From DATFML01 sp964571225 (GTDB lineage: Bacteria; Pseudomonadota; Gammaproteobacteria; DATFLG01): a DNA stretch of 5,117 nucleotides. The stretch lies in assembly GCA_964571225.1 (NCBI GenBank), contig CAZNBB010000200.1:1-5117 (forward strand). The letters are read 5' to 3'. The position numbers and the translations under genes are program-made. The notes under the pieces are model-generated. The model searched no databases and was not told where the DNA came from. It worked only from the letters and a program-made list of their open reading frames with translations. This document shows, in pieces, positions 1-4,886 of this stretch. Position 1 is the first letter of the stretch; each line of letters opens with the position of its first letter.

Positions 1-157
1 ACGCGATGGAGGTGCAGTCGCCGGCATGTTGGACCCGGACGACGTGGAAGCCAGAGTGGCGCATTCATCCACCGCCCGCATCCAGGAGGTGCACGTGTTG
101 ATCATCCACTGCCTGTGCGACCTCATCGATCAGCAACTGCTCGGACAGGAGAATTGA
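1..157 (+). CDS. gmhA: Phosphoheptose isomerase / DiaA-like SIS-domain protein, C-terminal end (partial)
   Basis: Only the last 51 residues are present; the reading frame is open from base 2, enters from the left edge and stops with TGA at 155-157. The visible part contains TARIQEVHVLIIHCLCDLID, the C-terminal helix of the GmhA/DiaA branch of SIS-domain proteins. GmhA converts sedoheptulose 7-phosphate to D-glycero-D-manno-heptose 7-phosphate for the LPS inner core; DiaA binds DnaA. In E. coli GmhA, as I recall it, Gln172 and His180 are active-site residues in RIQEIHIKVIH. Both are matched here (Q and the second H of RIQEVHVLIIH), whereas E. coli DiaA has Asn in place of that His. This favours a working isomerase, although the rest of the tail looks closer to DiaA and catalytic residues further upstream lie outside the window. 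The dolP ribosome binding site sits inside the last codons, so the two genes are probably translationally coupled. Cytoplasmic. Confidence 0.85.
   Translation, partial: RDGGAVAGMLDPDDVEARVAHSSTARIQEVHVLIIHCLCDLIDQQLLGQEN
147..151 (+). promoter_or_regulatory. Ribosome binding site of dolP
   Basis: AGGAG lies 9 bases before the ATG at 161 and inside the final codons of the upstream gmhA-like gene, whose stop is at 155-157. This fixes the dolP start and suggests coupled translation. Confidence 0.75.
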
Positions 158-160
158 TTC

Positions 161-751
161 ATGAATAAGACACTGGTGCCACTGCTGCTGCTTGGCTGCG
201 TGTTGTCCACCACTGTCACCGGCTGCGCCGGGCTGCTCGCCGCTGGCGCCGCCACCGGTATAGCCGTCGTCCATGACCGGCGCACGGCCGGCCAGGTGAT
301 CGAGGATCAGGAAATCGAGTTCAAGGGTGCCCAAGCGATCCGCGACAACAGCGACCTCAGCTCCCAGTCCCATATCAGCGTCACCTGCTACAACGGCATT
401 GTGCTGCTGACCGGGGAAACGCCCACCGAAGCACTGCGCGCCAAGGCCACCGACCTCGTACAGAACATCCCGCATGTACGCAGGGTGCACAACGAAATCA
501 CCATTGCGGCTCCCAGCTCGATGATGAGCCGCAGCAGCGATACCCTGATCACGGCCAAAGTGAAGACGAGCCTGTTCCACATCCAGGGCTATCCCGGCTT
601 CGATCCGACGCGGGTCAAAGTGGTGACGGAAAACGGCACCGTCTATCTCATGGGATTGCTCAAGCACGACGAGGCGACCGCGGTCACCAACGAGGTGCGG
701 CAGGTCGGCGGCGTGCAGCGGGTCGTCAAACTGTTCGAATACATTGACTGA
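161..751 (+). CDS. dolP: Outer-membrane lipoprotein with two BON domains (DolP/YraP family)
   Basis: 196 residues. A lipoprotein signal peptide is clear: MNK, a hydrophobic stretch (residues 5-19) and a lipobox VTGC with the lipidated cysteine at position 22. Ala follows the Cys, so there is no Asp retention signal and outer-membrane sorting is expected. A family-typical segment, DRRTAGQVIEDQEIE (39-53), leads into BON domain 1 (about 48-116, with NGIVLLTGETPT) and BON domain 2 (about 125-194, with NGTVYLMGLL). E. coli DolP is about the same length (191). That protein binds anionic phospholipid on the inner face of the outer membrane, supports envelope integrity and affects BAM-dependent assembly. 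The ATG at 161 is supported by AGGAG 9 bases upstream. It starts 3 bases after the gmhA-like gene, an arrangement conserved with diaA-dolP in E. coli and gmhA-BON in other gammaproteobacteria, and is probably cotranscribed with it. Family assignment is firm; exact function is inferred from homologs. Confidence 0.93.
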   Translation: MNKTLVPLLLLGCVLSTTVTGCAGLLAAGAATGIAVVHDRRTAGQVIEDQEIEFKGAQAIRDNSDLSSQSHISVTCYNGIVLLTGETPTEALRAKATDLVQNIPHVRRVHNEITIAAPSSMMSRSSDTLITAKVKTSLFHIQGYPGFDPTRVKVVTENGTVYLMGLLKHDEATAVTNEVRQVGGVQRVVKLFEYID

Positions 752-768
752 CCTCCCACGGCGCAGCC

Positions 769-772
769 GGAG
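769..772 (+). promoter_or_regulatory. Likely ribosome binding site of the glcD-like gene
   Basis: GGAG lies 9 bases before the ATG at 782, in the 30-base gap after dolP. No promoter is evident in that gap, so readthrough from dolP is the simplest model. Confidence 0.5.
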
Positions 773-1576
773 CCGGCCAGCATGACAGCACAGGCCTACG
801 GCACACTCACCCGGTCGCTTCTCGACGAGTTGGCCGCCATCGTCGGCAGCGACCAACTGCTGACCGACGCCGCCGACATCGTACCGTACGGCTACGACAA
901 CAGCCGGCGCCAGGCCCTGCCCGGCGCTGTCGCCTTTCCGCGCCGGCACGACCAGATCCGGGCCATTCTGCGCCTGTGCAACGAAGCGCGCATTCCGGTG
1001 GTGGCCCGCGGGCGTGGTACCGGCACCACCGGCGCCACCGTTCCCCTGGACAAGGCTCTGGTTCTGGCCCTGGAACGCATGAACCGGATACTGCGGATCG
1101 ACCCGGCGAACCGATTGATGGTGGTCGAACCCGGCGTCACCAACCAGGATGTGCAGGATGCGGCCGCCGCCCACGGCTTCTTCTGGCCGCCCGATCCCAC
1201 CAGCGCCGCGGTATGCACCGTGGGTGGCAATCTGGCATACAACTCGGCCGGGCCGCGGGCCGTCAAGTACGGCACGCCTCGGGAAAACACCCTGGGCCTG
1301 CGTGCGGTCACGGCCGGCGGCGATGAAATCCGCACCGGTGTCTCCACCACCAAAGGCGTGGTTGGATACGACCTGACCCGGCTGCTGATCGGCTCGGAGG
1401 GCACGCTGGCGGTCATTACCGAGGCGACCCTGAAGCTGACCCCCATCCAGCCGGCGCGCCGCACGCTGCGGGCGGTATATCCGGACATGAACGCCGCCGC
1501 CGGCGCGGTGGCCGCCATCATGGCGCAGCCGGCGACGCCTTGCGCTCTGGAGTTCATCGACGGCAACGCCATCGAA

Positions 1577-1590
1577 ATGCAGCTATTCCC
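1577..1590 (+). other. Frameshift junction in the glcD-like gene
   Basis: The family sequence runs in one frame to ...FIDGNAIEM (last codon 1577-1579) and resumes in the next frame at YSQADLPERAGAM (from 1584). Only four bases (CAGC) separate these blocks. Aligning to E. coli GlcD as I remember it (SIRAAEDF against AIEM...Y), three residues (nine bases) are expected between them. A net loss of about five bases therefore fits better than a one-base insertion. No slippery run or internal stop suggests programmed frameshifting. Confidence 0.75.
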
Positions 1591-1619
1591 AGGCCGATCT
1601 GCCCGAGCGCGCCGGCGCC

Positions 1620-2192
1620 ATGCTGATGATCGAGGTGGATGGCCCCCACGCCTGCATCAACGAGGCGGTCCGGGCTGTTGCGGACGCGGCAAGCGCGGGC
1701 GCCGTGGAGGTGCGCACGGCGGCCACCGAGGCCGAGGTGAAAGCGTTGTGGGCCACACGCAAGGCTCTGTCGCCGGCACTGCGCAACGTGGCGCCCAAGA
1801 AGATCAACGAAGACGTGGTGGTACCCGTCTCCCAAATGCCGGCGTTGATCGACGGTCTGGAAGCCTTGGCCGTCGAGTTCGGCATCACCATCGTCAACTT
1901 CGGTCATGCCGGCAACGGCAACATCCACGTCAACCTGCTGGTGGACCCGGACGATCCGGCGCAGTTGGCGAATGCCGACCAATGCCTGGACCGGGTATTC
2001 GCCCTGGTGCTGAAACTGGGCGGCACCCTGTCAGGCGAACATGGCATCGGGTTGGTCAAACGCGATTTCGTCGCGCGGGAGATCGACCCGGTGACGCTGA
2101 ACCTGATGCGGGCCATCAAGGCCCAGTTCGATCCCAACGGCATACTCAATCCCGGCAAGGCCATCCCGGCGCCGTCCAGGTCCGAGGCCTGA
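1620..2192 (+). CDS. C-terminal half of the broken GlcD-type oxidase, in its own frame
   Basis: This is the part of the frameshifted oxidase that a gene caller would report as a separate gene, starting at the internal ATG that encodes the M of MLMIEVDG. It holds the FAD-linked oxidase C-terminal domain (FGHAGNGNIH, GGTLSGEHGIG, FDPNGILNPGKAIP), giving 190 residues. No Shine-Dalgarno sequence precedes the ATG; upstream bases are GC-rich and are coding sequence of the same domain (YSQADLPERAGA). I therefore do not regard it as an independent gene. Without the N-terminal FAD-binding domain it should not be active alone. Confidence 0.5.
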   Translation: MLMIEVDGPHACINEAVRAVADAASAGAVEVRTAATEAEVKALWATRKALSPALRNVAPKKINEDVVVPVSQMPALIDGLEALAVEFGITIVNFGHAGNGNIHVNLLVDPDDPAQLANADQCLDRVFALVLKLGGTLSGEHGIGLVKRDFVAREIDPVTLNLMRAIKAQFDPNGILNPGKAIPAPSRSEA

Positions 2193-2198
2193 GCCCCG

Positions 2199-3197
2199 TC
2201 AGTTTGCCAGGCCCTGTCGGCACGCGTCTCCCTTGCAGACGGCGTCCACTAGAGACAACATGTCACCCGCCGCAAGCCGGCGGTGCAATTCCTCGAACAA
2301 CGACCGGCGACGCTCCCGCACAAGAGTCCCCACTGCCAGCAAGCCCGCCCGATAGCCCCGGCGCCGCTCGATGGCCAGCACCGTGCCGGCCTCGTCTTCC
2401 AGCGTCAATTCCATGAGGTGCTTGGCCTTCTCCGCCGCTGCGATTTGAACCAGGTACACGAGCGTCTGTTCCATGACCTGGGTGTCGTGGATTTCGCCGA
2501 GCAGGTCCTGAAGCTGCTTCATCTGCCGAACGGCCTCGGCACCGTCGGGCAGGTATGCGCTTGCCGGCTCGAGCAGGTACCGCAGGCGTTTGGCCGCTAT
2601 GCGGGCCTGGTGCGCCTCGGTCTCGTCGGCAAGCGACCGAATGCGCTGCAGATGCGCATTCAACTCGGCGCCCGCATCCTGCAGACGCTTTTCCAGCGCG
2701 CAGCCGAATGGTTCGCCCCCGGCCTGCTTGCCGTCACCGGTCATACGCCGCCGCAGCTTGGCATCGAACGTCTGAAAATGTCCTGGGATGTCGGCGGCTC
2801 GCATGTCCTGGTAGGCGGCCCGAACCCGCGTATCGATGGTGTTCAGCAACCACTGGTAACCGGGTCGCTCGTGGGGACGAATCCGGGCTCTGACCGAACG
2901 CAGCCAATCGGCCTGCACTTCGCTGTCCCGGGCCACATTGGTCGCGCGGGACAGCTTGCTCGCCCGGCGCCGCAGCTTGCGGGGGAGCCATTGATCCGTG
3001 TAATCGCGATAAGCGCGCAGCGTGCTTCTCAAACGTCGGAGCGCGACGCGGAAATCATGCAATGCGCGCTCATCGGCCTGGGTTTCCAGGCGCGCACAGG
3101 CGGCCACCGCGTCATCGAGAAAGGACGTCGTCAGTTCGCAGACCACCGCCGCGGTCGGTCTGGCGAGCATGTCATTGTCGGAAACTGCCTGTTCCAC
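2199..3197 (-). CDS. CHAD-domain protein
   Basis: 332 residues, all helical in character and rich in Arg. The CHAD domain (conserved histidine alpha-helical domain) is recognised by its two-fold repeat. The first half has HDFRVALRRLRSTLRAY from His47, followed by an ARD motif at 89-91. The second has HQARIAAKRLRYLLE from His196, followed by LQDLLGEIHD at 229-238. The paired basic helices form the surface that binds inorganic polyphosphate in characterised CHAD proteins, and some family members sit on polyphosphate or PHB granules. No CYTH/triphosphatase domain is fused to it, so it is a standalone CHAD protein with no expected catalysis. No signal peptide or membrane segment is seen; it should be cytoplasmic. 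The start is GTG (complement of 3195-3197) with GAGG 9 bases upstream; an ATG at codon 10 lacks such a site. It converges on the glcD-like gene with only 6 bp between stop codons. A specific role here is not known. Confidence 0.9.
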   Translation of the reverse strand: MEQAVSDNDMLARPTAAVVCELTTSFLDDAVAACARLETQADERALHDFRVALRRLRSTLRAYRDYTDQWLPRKLRRRASKLSRATNVARDSEVQADWLRSVRARIRPHERPGYQWLLNTIDTRVRAAYQDMRAADIPGHFQTFDAKLRRRMTGDGKQAGGEPFGCALEKRLQDAGAELNAHLQRIRSLADETEAHQARIAAKRLRYLLEPASAYLPDGAEAVRQMKQLQDLLGEIHDTQVMEQTLVYLVQIAAAEKAKHLMELTLEDEAGTVLAIERRRGYRAGLLAVGTLVRERRRSLFEELHRRLAAGDMLSLVDAVCKGDACRQGLAN

Positions 3198-3206
3198 CCG
3201 GATGAG

Positions 3207-3210
3207 CCTC
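3207..3210 (-). promoter_or_regulatory. Ribosome binding site deciding the GTG start of the CHAD gene
   Basis: On the minus strand GAGG lies 9 bases before the GTG at 3197-3195. The alternative ATG nine codons further in has no purine-rich site at the right distance. Confidence 0.5.
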
Positions 3211-3288
3211 GCATCACGCCGTCGTCGGCCCGACCGCGTCCTGCCCGGTCTGCCGGAAGTCTAGCACCGCCCGCTCGCCAGACGAAGA

Positions 3289-3318
3289 CACCGGAACCGG
3301 TGCCGACGGCTTCGTCGG
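3289..3318 (-). terminator. Two tandem hairpins after the small membrane protein gene (possible weak terminator)
   Basis: Reading the minus strand just past the TGA at 3321-3319, CCGACG-AAGC-CGTCGG (3318-3303) forms a 6-bp stem with a 4-base loop. It is followed immediately by CACCGG-TT-CCGGTG (3302-3289), a 14-base inverted repeat. The sequence that follows (TCTTCGTCT) is only moderately T-rich, so this is not a textbook intrinsic terminator. It could instead protect the mRNA 3' end or be incidental in GC-rich DNA. Confidence 0.35.
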
Positions 3319-3528
3319 TCAAAAATGCCCGTGACCGAAGTAGCCGCCCCCGGCCATAAAGCCACCCGACACACTGCCGAACAGCGCCATCACCAGCGAC
3401 CAGATCACTGCAAGAATGATAACGGCGGGAATCGAAGCGATCGCCCATTTCACCATAAAGACCACCATGGAAAGAAACGGCATGTGTACGTCGGTGACCA
3501 CCACGCGGCTTTCGTGCTCGGCTGCCAT
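3319..3528 (-). CDS. Small membrane protein of unknown function (69 residues)
   Basis: I do not recognise a named family. The start is the ATG at 3528-3526, set by a perfect GAGGAG six bases upstream; the frame stays open further upstream, but that translation is Arg/Pro/Cys-rich and lacks a start site. The protein begins with a short polar part (MAAEHESRVVVTDVHMPF), followed by a long hydrophobic stretch from about residue 19 to 50. This stretch is interrupted only by Lys27 and Pro34, so it could be one long helix or a helical hairpin. It ends in a Gly-rich, aromatic and His-containing tail, GGFMAGGGYFGHGHF. No signal peptidase or lipobox site is evident, so inner-membrane location is inferred. 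It lies between the macro-domain gene (194 bases upstream) and the CHAD gene (121 bases downstream), all on the minus strand. Those gaps are large enough for separate promoters. The strong ribosome binding site and coherent amphipathic/hydrophobic pattern support a real gene. Confidence 0.75.
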   Translation of the reverse strand: MAAEHESRVVVTDVHMPFLSMVVFMVKWAIASIPAVIILAVIWSLVMALFGSVSGGFMAGGGYFGHGHF

Positions 3529-3534
3529 TGAAGA

Positions 3535-3540
3535 CTCCTC
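3535..3540 (-). promoter_or_regulatory. Strong ribosome binding site of the small membrane protein
   Basis: On the minus strand GAGGAG is followed by a 6-base spacer (TCTTCA) and the ATG at 3528-3526. It is one of the best Shine-Dalgarno sites in the window and chooses the short 69-residue reading over longer upstream extensions. Confidence 0.8.
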
Positions 3541-3618
3541 TTGTCGGATTGATCGACCGGCTTGTGCCGGCTCGCACTCCCCCACCGGCCATGACGCCCC
3601 TATGCCCGGCGGGGCCCA

Positions 3619-3653
3619 TGCCGTCCGGCCCGACCACGCAATTGCGGACGGCA
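3619..3653. repeat. 9-bp inverted repeat enclosing a 10-bp palindrome, upstream of the small membrane protein gene
   Basis: TGCCGTCCG (3619-3627) and its exact reverse complement CGGACGGCA (3645-3653) are separated by 17 bases. The palindrome CGCAATTGCG (3637-3646) overlaps the right arm, and ATTGC/GCAAT (3641-3645 and 3651-3655) gives a third, competing pairing. The region lies 91-127 bases before the ATG of the small membrane protein and about 70 bases past the stop of the macro-domain gene. It could be an operator, an RNA leader with alternative folds, or a terminator without a T-run for the macro gene. No consensus promoter boxes were found in the surrounding 193 bases (3529-3721). Confidence 0.5.
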
Positions 3654-3721
3654 ATCGCCGCATGAAGTCGAATCGTCGTGGAAGGCGCTGAAGTTGCGCG
3701 GACTGCACAACGATGCAGCGG

Positions 3722-4240
3722 CTATCGTTGCGGCCGGTCAGCAGGCATCTGAGCCAGCAGGGATCGATACAGAGCGGCATCGTCGGCACTGTAGCAGCAC
3801 GCGACGATGCGCTTGAAGCGGTGCTCGTAGTCGCGCATTGCCGTCACGGCGATACGTGCCGCTTCCCGCTTCGGATATCCATATACGCCGGTACCGATGG
3901 CGGGAAAGGCGATGGTCGCGGCGCCCTTCTCCAGGGCCAGCTCGAAGGCTTTGCGATAGCAGCTGTCCAGCAACCGCTCCTCGCCGCCCCCGCCTCCCCG
4001 CCAGACCGGCCCGACCGTGTGGATCACCCATTTCGCCGCCAGCCTGAACCCCGGACTCGCCTTCGCTTCACCGGTCTGGCAACCGCCGAGCCGACTCGTG
4101 TAGGCCTTGAGTTCGGGTCCGGCGGCCCGATGAATGGCGCCGTCCACTCCCCCGCCGCCCAACAGGGACTGGTTGGCGGCATTGACGATGGCCGCCACGT
4201 CCAGTTCGGTAATATCGCCCTGCACCACTTCGATCGTCAT
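3722..4240 (-). CDS. Macro-domain protein, probable O-acetyl-ADP-ribose deacetylase (YmdB type)
   Basis: 172 residues, a single macro domain covering the whole protein, as in E. coli YmdB (177). Known members hydrolyse O-acetyl-ADP-ribose and can remove mono-ADP-ribose from acidic residues; YmdB also modulates RNase III. Motifs run in order: VVQGDIT (5-11, Asp9 near the adenine), IVNAANQSLLGGGGVDGAIH (18-37), KWVIHTVGPVW in the middle, and AFPAIGTGVYGYP, the phosphate-binding loop. Asn23 and Asp33 correspond to YmdB Asn25 and Asp35, the residues tied to catalysis, so activity is likely. The ATG at 4240-4238 is chosen because the family begins right there and a GGAG lies 10 bases upstream. A GTG six codons earlier would add MRSTGP and has no ribosome binding site. 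It is divergent from the universal stress protein gene with 173 bp between starts. Cytoplasmic. The physiological substrate is not evident from context. Confidence 0.93.
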   Translation of the reverse strand: MTIEVVQGDITELDVAAIVNAANQSLLGGGGVDGAIHRAAGPELKAYTSRLGGCQTGEAKASPGFRLAAKWVIHTVGPVWRGGGGGEERLLDSCYRKAFELALEKGAATIAFPAIGTGVYGYPKREAARIAVTAMRDYEHRFKRIVACCYSADDAALYRSLLAQMPADRPQR

Positions 4241-4250
4241 TGGCCCGGTG

Positions 4251-4254
4251 CTCC
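4251..4254 (-). promoter_or_regulatory. Ribosome binding site supporting the ATG start of the macro-domain gene
   Basis: On the minus strand GGAG lies 10 bases before the ATG at 4240-4238. The spacing is slightly long but better than for the upstream GTG at 4258-4256, which has none. Confidence 0.45.
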
Positions 4255-4402
4255 GCACGTCAGGGAAGGCGCCACCAATCTACGTCGAGTCGCGAGGCCG
4301 GGCAACCGGGCCACGCGGCACCGGCCGGGCTTGTGGTAGGCTGAAGCCATGCCCGGTCGCTGACAGGCTGCAATCCACCGGAAACGACTCGCCCGTCCCA
4401 TC

Positions 4403-4406
4403 GGAG
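4403..4406 (+). promoter_or_regulatory. Ribosome binding site of the USP gene
   Basis: GGAG lies 7 bases before the ATG at 4414, a near-ideal spacing that fixes the start. Confidence 0.7.
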
Positions 4407-4413
4407 ATCGACC

Positions 4414-4869
4414 ATGTACCATCGCGTGCTGCTCTGTTATGACGGCTCCAGGGCGGGCCGGGCGGCGCTGCGTGAGGGCGCCGACCTGGCCCGCGCCTGC
4501 GGCGCCGAGGTCCACCTGCTCGCGGTATTGCGTCAGGGCGCCGAAACGGCCATCGCCGAAGCGATGTGTCCCGGCGAACTGTACAGCGAAGAAGCCCGTG
4601 TCGTGCGCGAGATACTGGATGAAGGCGTGGCCCAGTTGAGCGCCGGGGGTCTGCAGGTGGAGGGACACCTGACTGCGGGCGAACCGGTTGTCCGCATTGT
4701 CGAGACCGCGAACGCCGTGGACGCCGATCTCATCATTGTCGGACACCGCAACCGAAGCCGGTTCGCCCGCTGGTGGCAGGGGTCGGTGAACGCATCGCTG
4801 TTGGAATCGGCACCGTGCAGCATACTGGTGGTGCTGGACGAAGAGAATCGACCACTGCCGGAGAGTTGA
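4414..4869 (+). CDS. Universal stress protein, UspA family, single domain
   Basis: 151 residues, one Usp domain, typical for the family. It opens with a beta strand and the nucleotide-contacting acidic residue, VLLCYDGS (5-12, Asp10), followed by the first helix, SRAGRAALREGADLARACGA. The C-terminal part has DADLIIVGHRNRSRFARWWQ, then GSVNASLLESAPCSILVV, the usual ending. The classical ATP motif is G-2X-G-9X-G-(S/T). Here the first Gly is 110, the second is replaced by Asn113, and after nine residues comes Gly123-Ser124. ATP binding is therefore plausible but not certain; the GHR...RWW.GS form recurs in some proteobacterial USPs as I remember them, so the change may be a subfamily trait. USPs usually dimerise in the cytoplasm and are induced by starvation, oxidants or respiratory inhibition. 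The start is fixed by GGAG seven bases upstream. The gene is divergent from the macro-domain gene and converges on sspB with 16 bp between the stop codons. The partner or process it serves is not known. Confidence 0.93.
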   Translation: MYHRVLLCYDGSRAGRAALREGADLARACGAEVHLLAVLRQGAETAIAEAMCPGELYSEEARVVREILDEGVAQLSAGGLQVEGHLTAGEPVVRIVETANAVDADLIIVGHRNRSRFARWWQGSVNASLLESAPCSILVVLDEENRPLPES

Positions 4870-4873
4870 GAAG

Positions 4874-4886
4874 GGCCGAGGCGGCC
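4874..4886. terminator. Small hairpin between convergent USP and sspB genes (possible bidirectional terminator)
   Basis: GGCCG-AGG-CGGCC is a 5-bp GC stem with a 3-base loop in the 16-bp gap and touching the sspB stop codon. On the minus strand it is followed by CTTCTC; on the plus strand by TACTTG. Neither side has a real T-run and the stem is short, so termination here would be weak. Confidence 0.3.

Larger units (their letters stand above)
782..2192 (+). pseudogene. GlcD-type FAD-linked oxidase (glycolate / D-lactate dehydrogenase family), frameshifted
   Basis: The family oxidises 2-hydroxyacids such as glycolate or D-lactate using FAD, feeding electrons to the respiratory chain. The N-terminal half (782 to about 1579, 266 residues) carries the PCMH-type FAD domain: VVARGRGTGTTGATVP at residues 73-88, PDPTSAAVCTVGGNLAYNSAGP at about 137-158, then GVVGYDLTRLLIGSEGTLAV (192-211) and ALEFID at 255-260. 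The C-terminal half is one frame over, from about 1584 to the TGA at 2190-2192. It carries MLMIEVDG, the FGHAGNGNIH and SGEHGIG motifs of the FAD-oxidase C-terminal domain, and NPGKAIP. Joined, it would be about 470 residues; E. coli GlcD is 499. The upstream frame stays open to 2416, but after about 1580 it becomes Arg/Gly/Pro-rich and unlike any oxidase, which confirms the shift. All motifs are otherwise intact, so either a recent inactivation or a sequence error is possible. Substrate cannot be fixed. It lies 30 bases after dolP and is probably cotranscribed. Confidence 0.85.
4241..4413. promoter_or_regulatory. Divergent intergenic region between the macro-domain and USP genes
   Basis: This 173-base gap must hold the promoters for both divergent genes. 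I find no convincing -35/-10 pair on either strand. On the plus strand TAGGCT (4337-4342) resembles a -10 box but has no recognisable -35 partner 17 bases upstream. The middle (about 4295-4330) is very GC-rich and repetitive in CCGG/GGCC. The promoter location is therefore inferred from gene orientation only. Confidence 0.4.

Noticed and set aside
65..1174. 369-codon open frame on the minus strand opposite dolP and the start of the oxidase gene
   Set aside because: It has no recognisable domain, is rich in Gly/Ala/Arg/His, and lies opposite two genes with clear family motifs; long antisense frames are expected at this GC content.
1577..1592. Programmed ribosomal frameshifting in the oxidase gene
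   Set aside because: There is no slippery heptamer, no in-frame stop or rare-codon pause at the junction, and residues appear to be missing relative to the family, which points to a deletion or error.
1580..2416. Continuation of the N-terminal oxidase frame to 2416 as a 544-residue protein with a novel tail
   Set aside because: After about 1580 the translation is Arg/Gly/Pro-rich noise while the neighbouring frame encodes the true oxidase C-terminus; it also runs into the CHAD gene.
2283..3359. 358-codon open frame on the plus strand opposite the CHAD gene
   Set aside because: The minus strand encodes a complete CHAD protein with both conserved His helices; the plus frame shows no family pattern and no ribosome binding site I can support.
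3529..3789. N-terminal extension of the small membrane protein to a 156-residue product
   Set aside because: The extra 87 residues are Arg/Pro/Cys/Trp-rich without pattern, overlap the macro-domain gene, and the GAGGAG site points to the internal ATG at 3528.
4337..4342. TAGGCT as a -10 box for the USP gene
   Set aside because: No acceptable -35 hexamer lies 16-18 bases upstream, so a sigma-70 promoter cannot be claimed.
4349..4363. Four-codon minicistron (ATG CCC GGT CGC TGA) in the USP leader as a possible leader peptide
   Set aside because: No ribosome binding site or attenuator stems accompany it; such short frames occur by chance.
782..4869. A defence island or toxin-antitoxin system built around the macro-domain protein
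   Set aside because: No ADP-ribosyltransferase (DarT-like) toxin, nuclease, ATPase or other defence family is present; the macro protein is of the stand-alone YmdB type.
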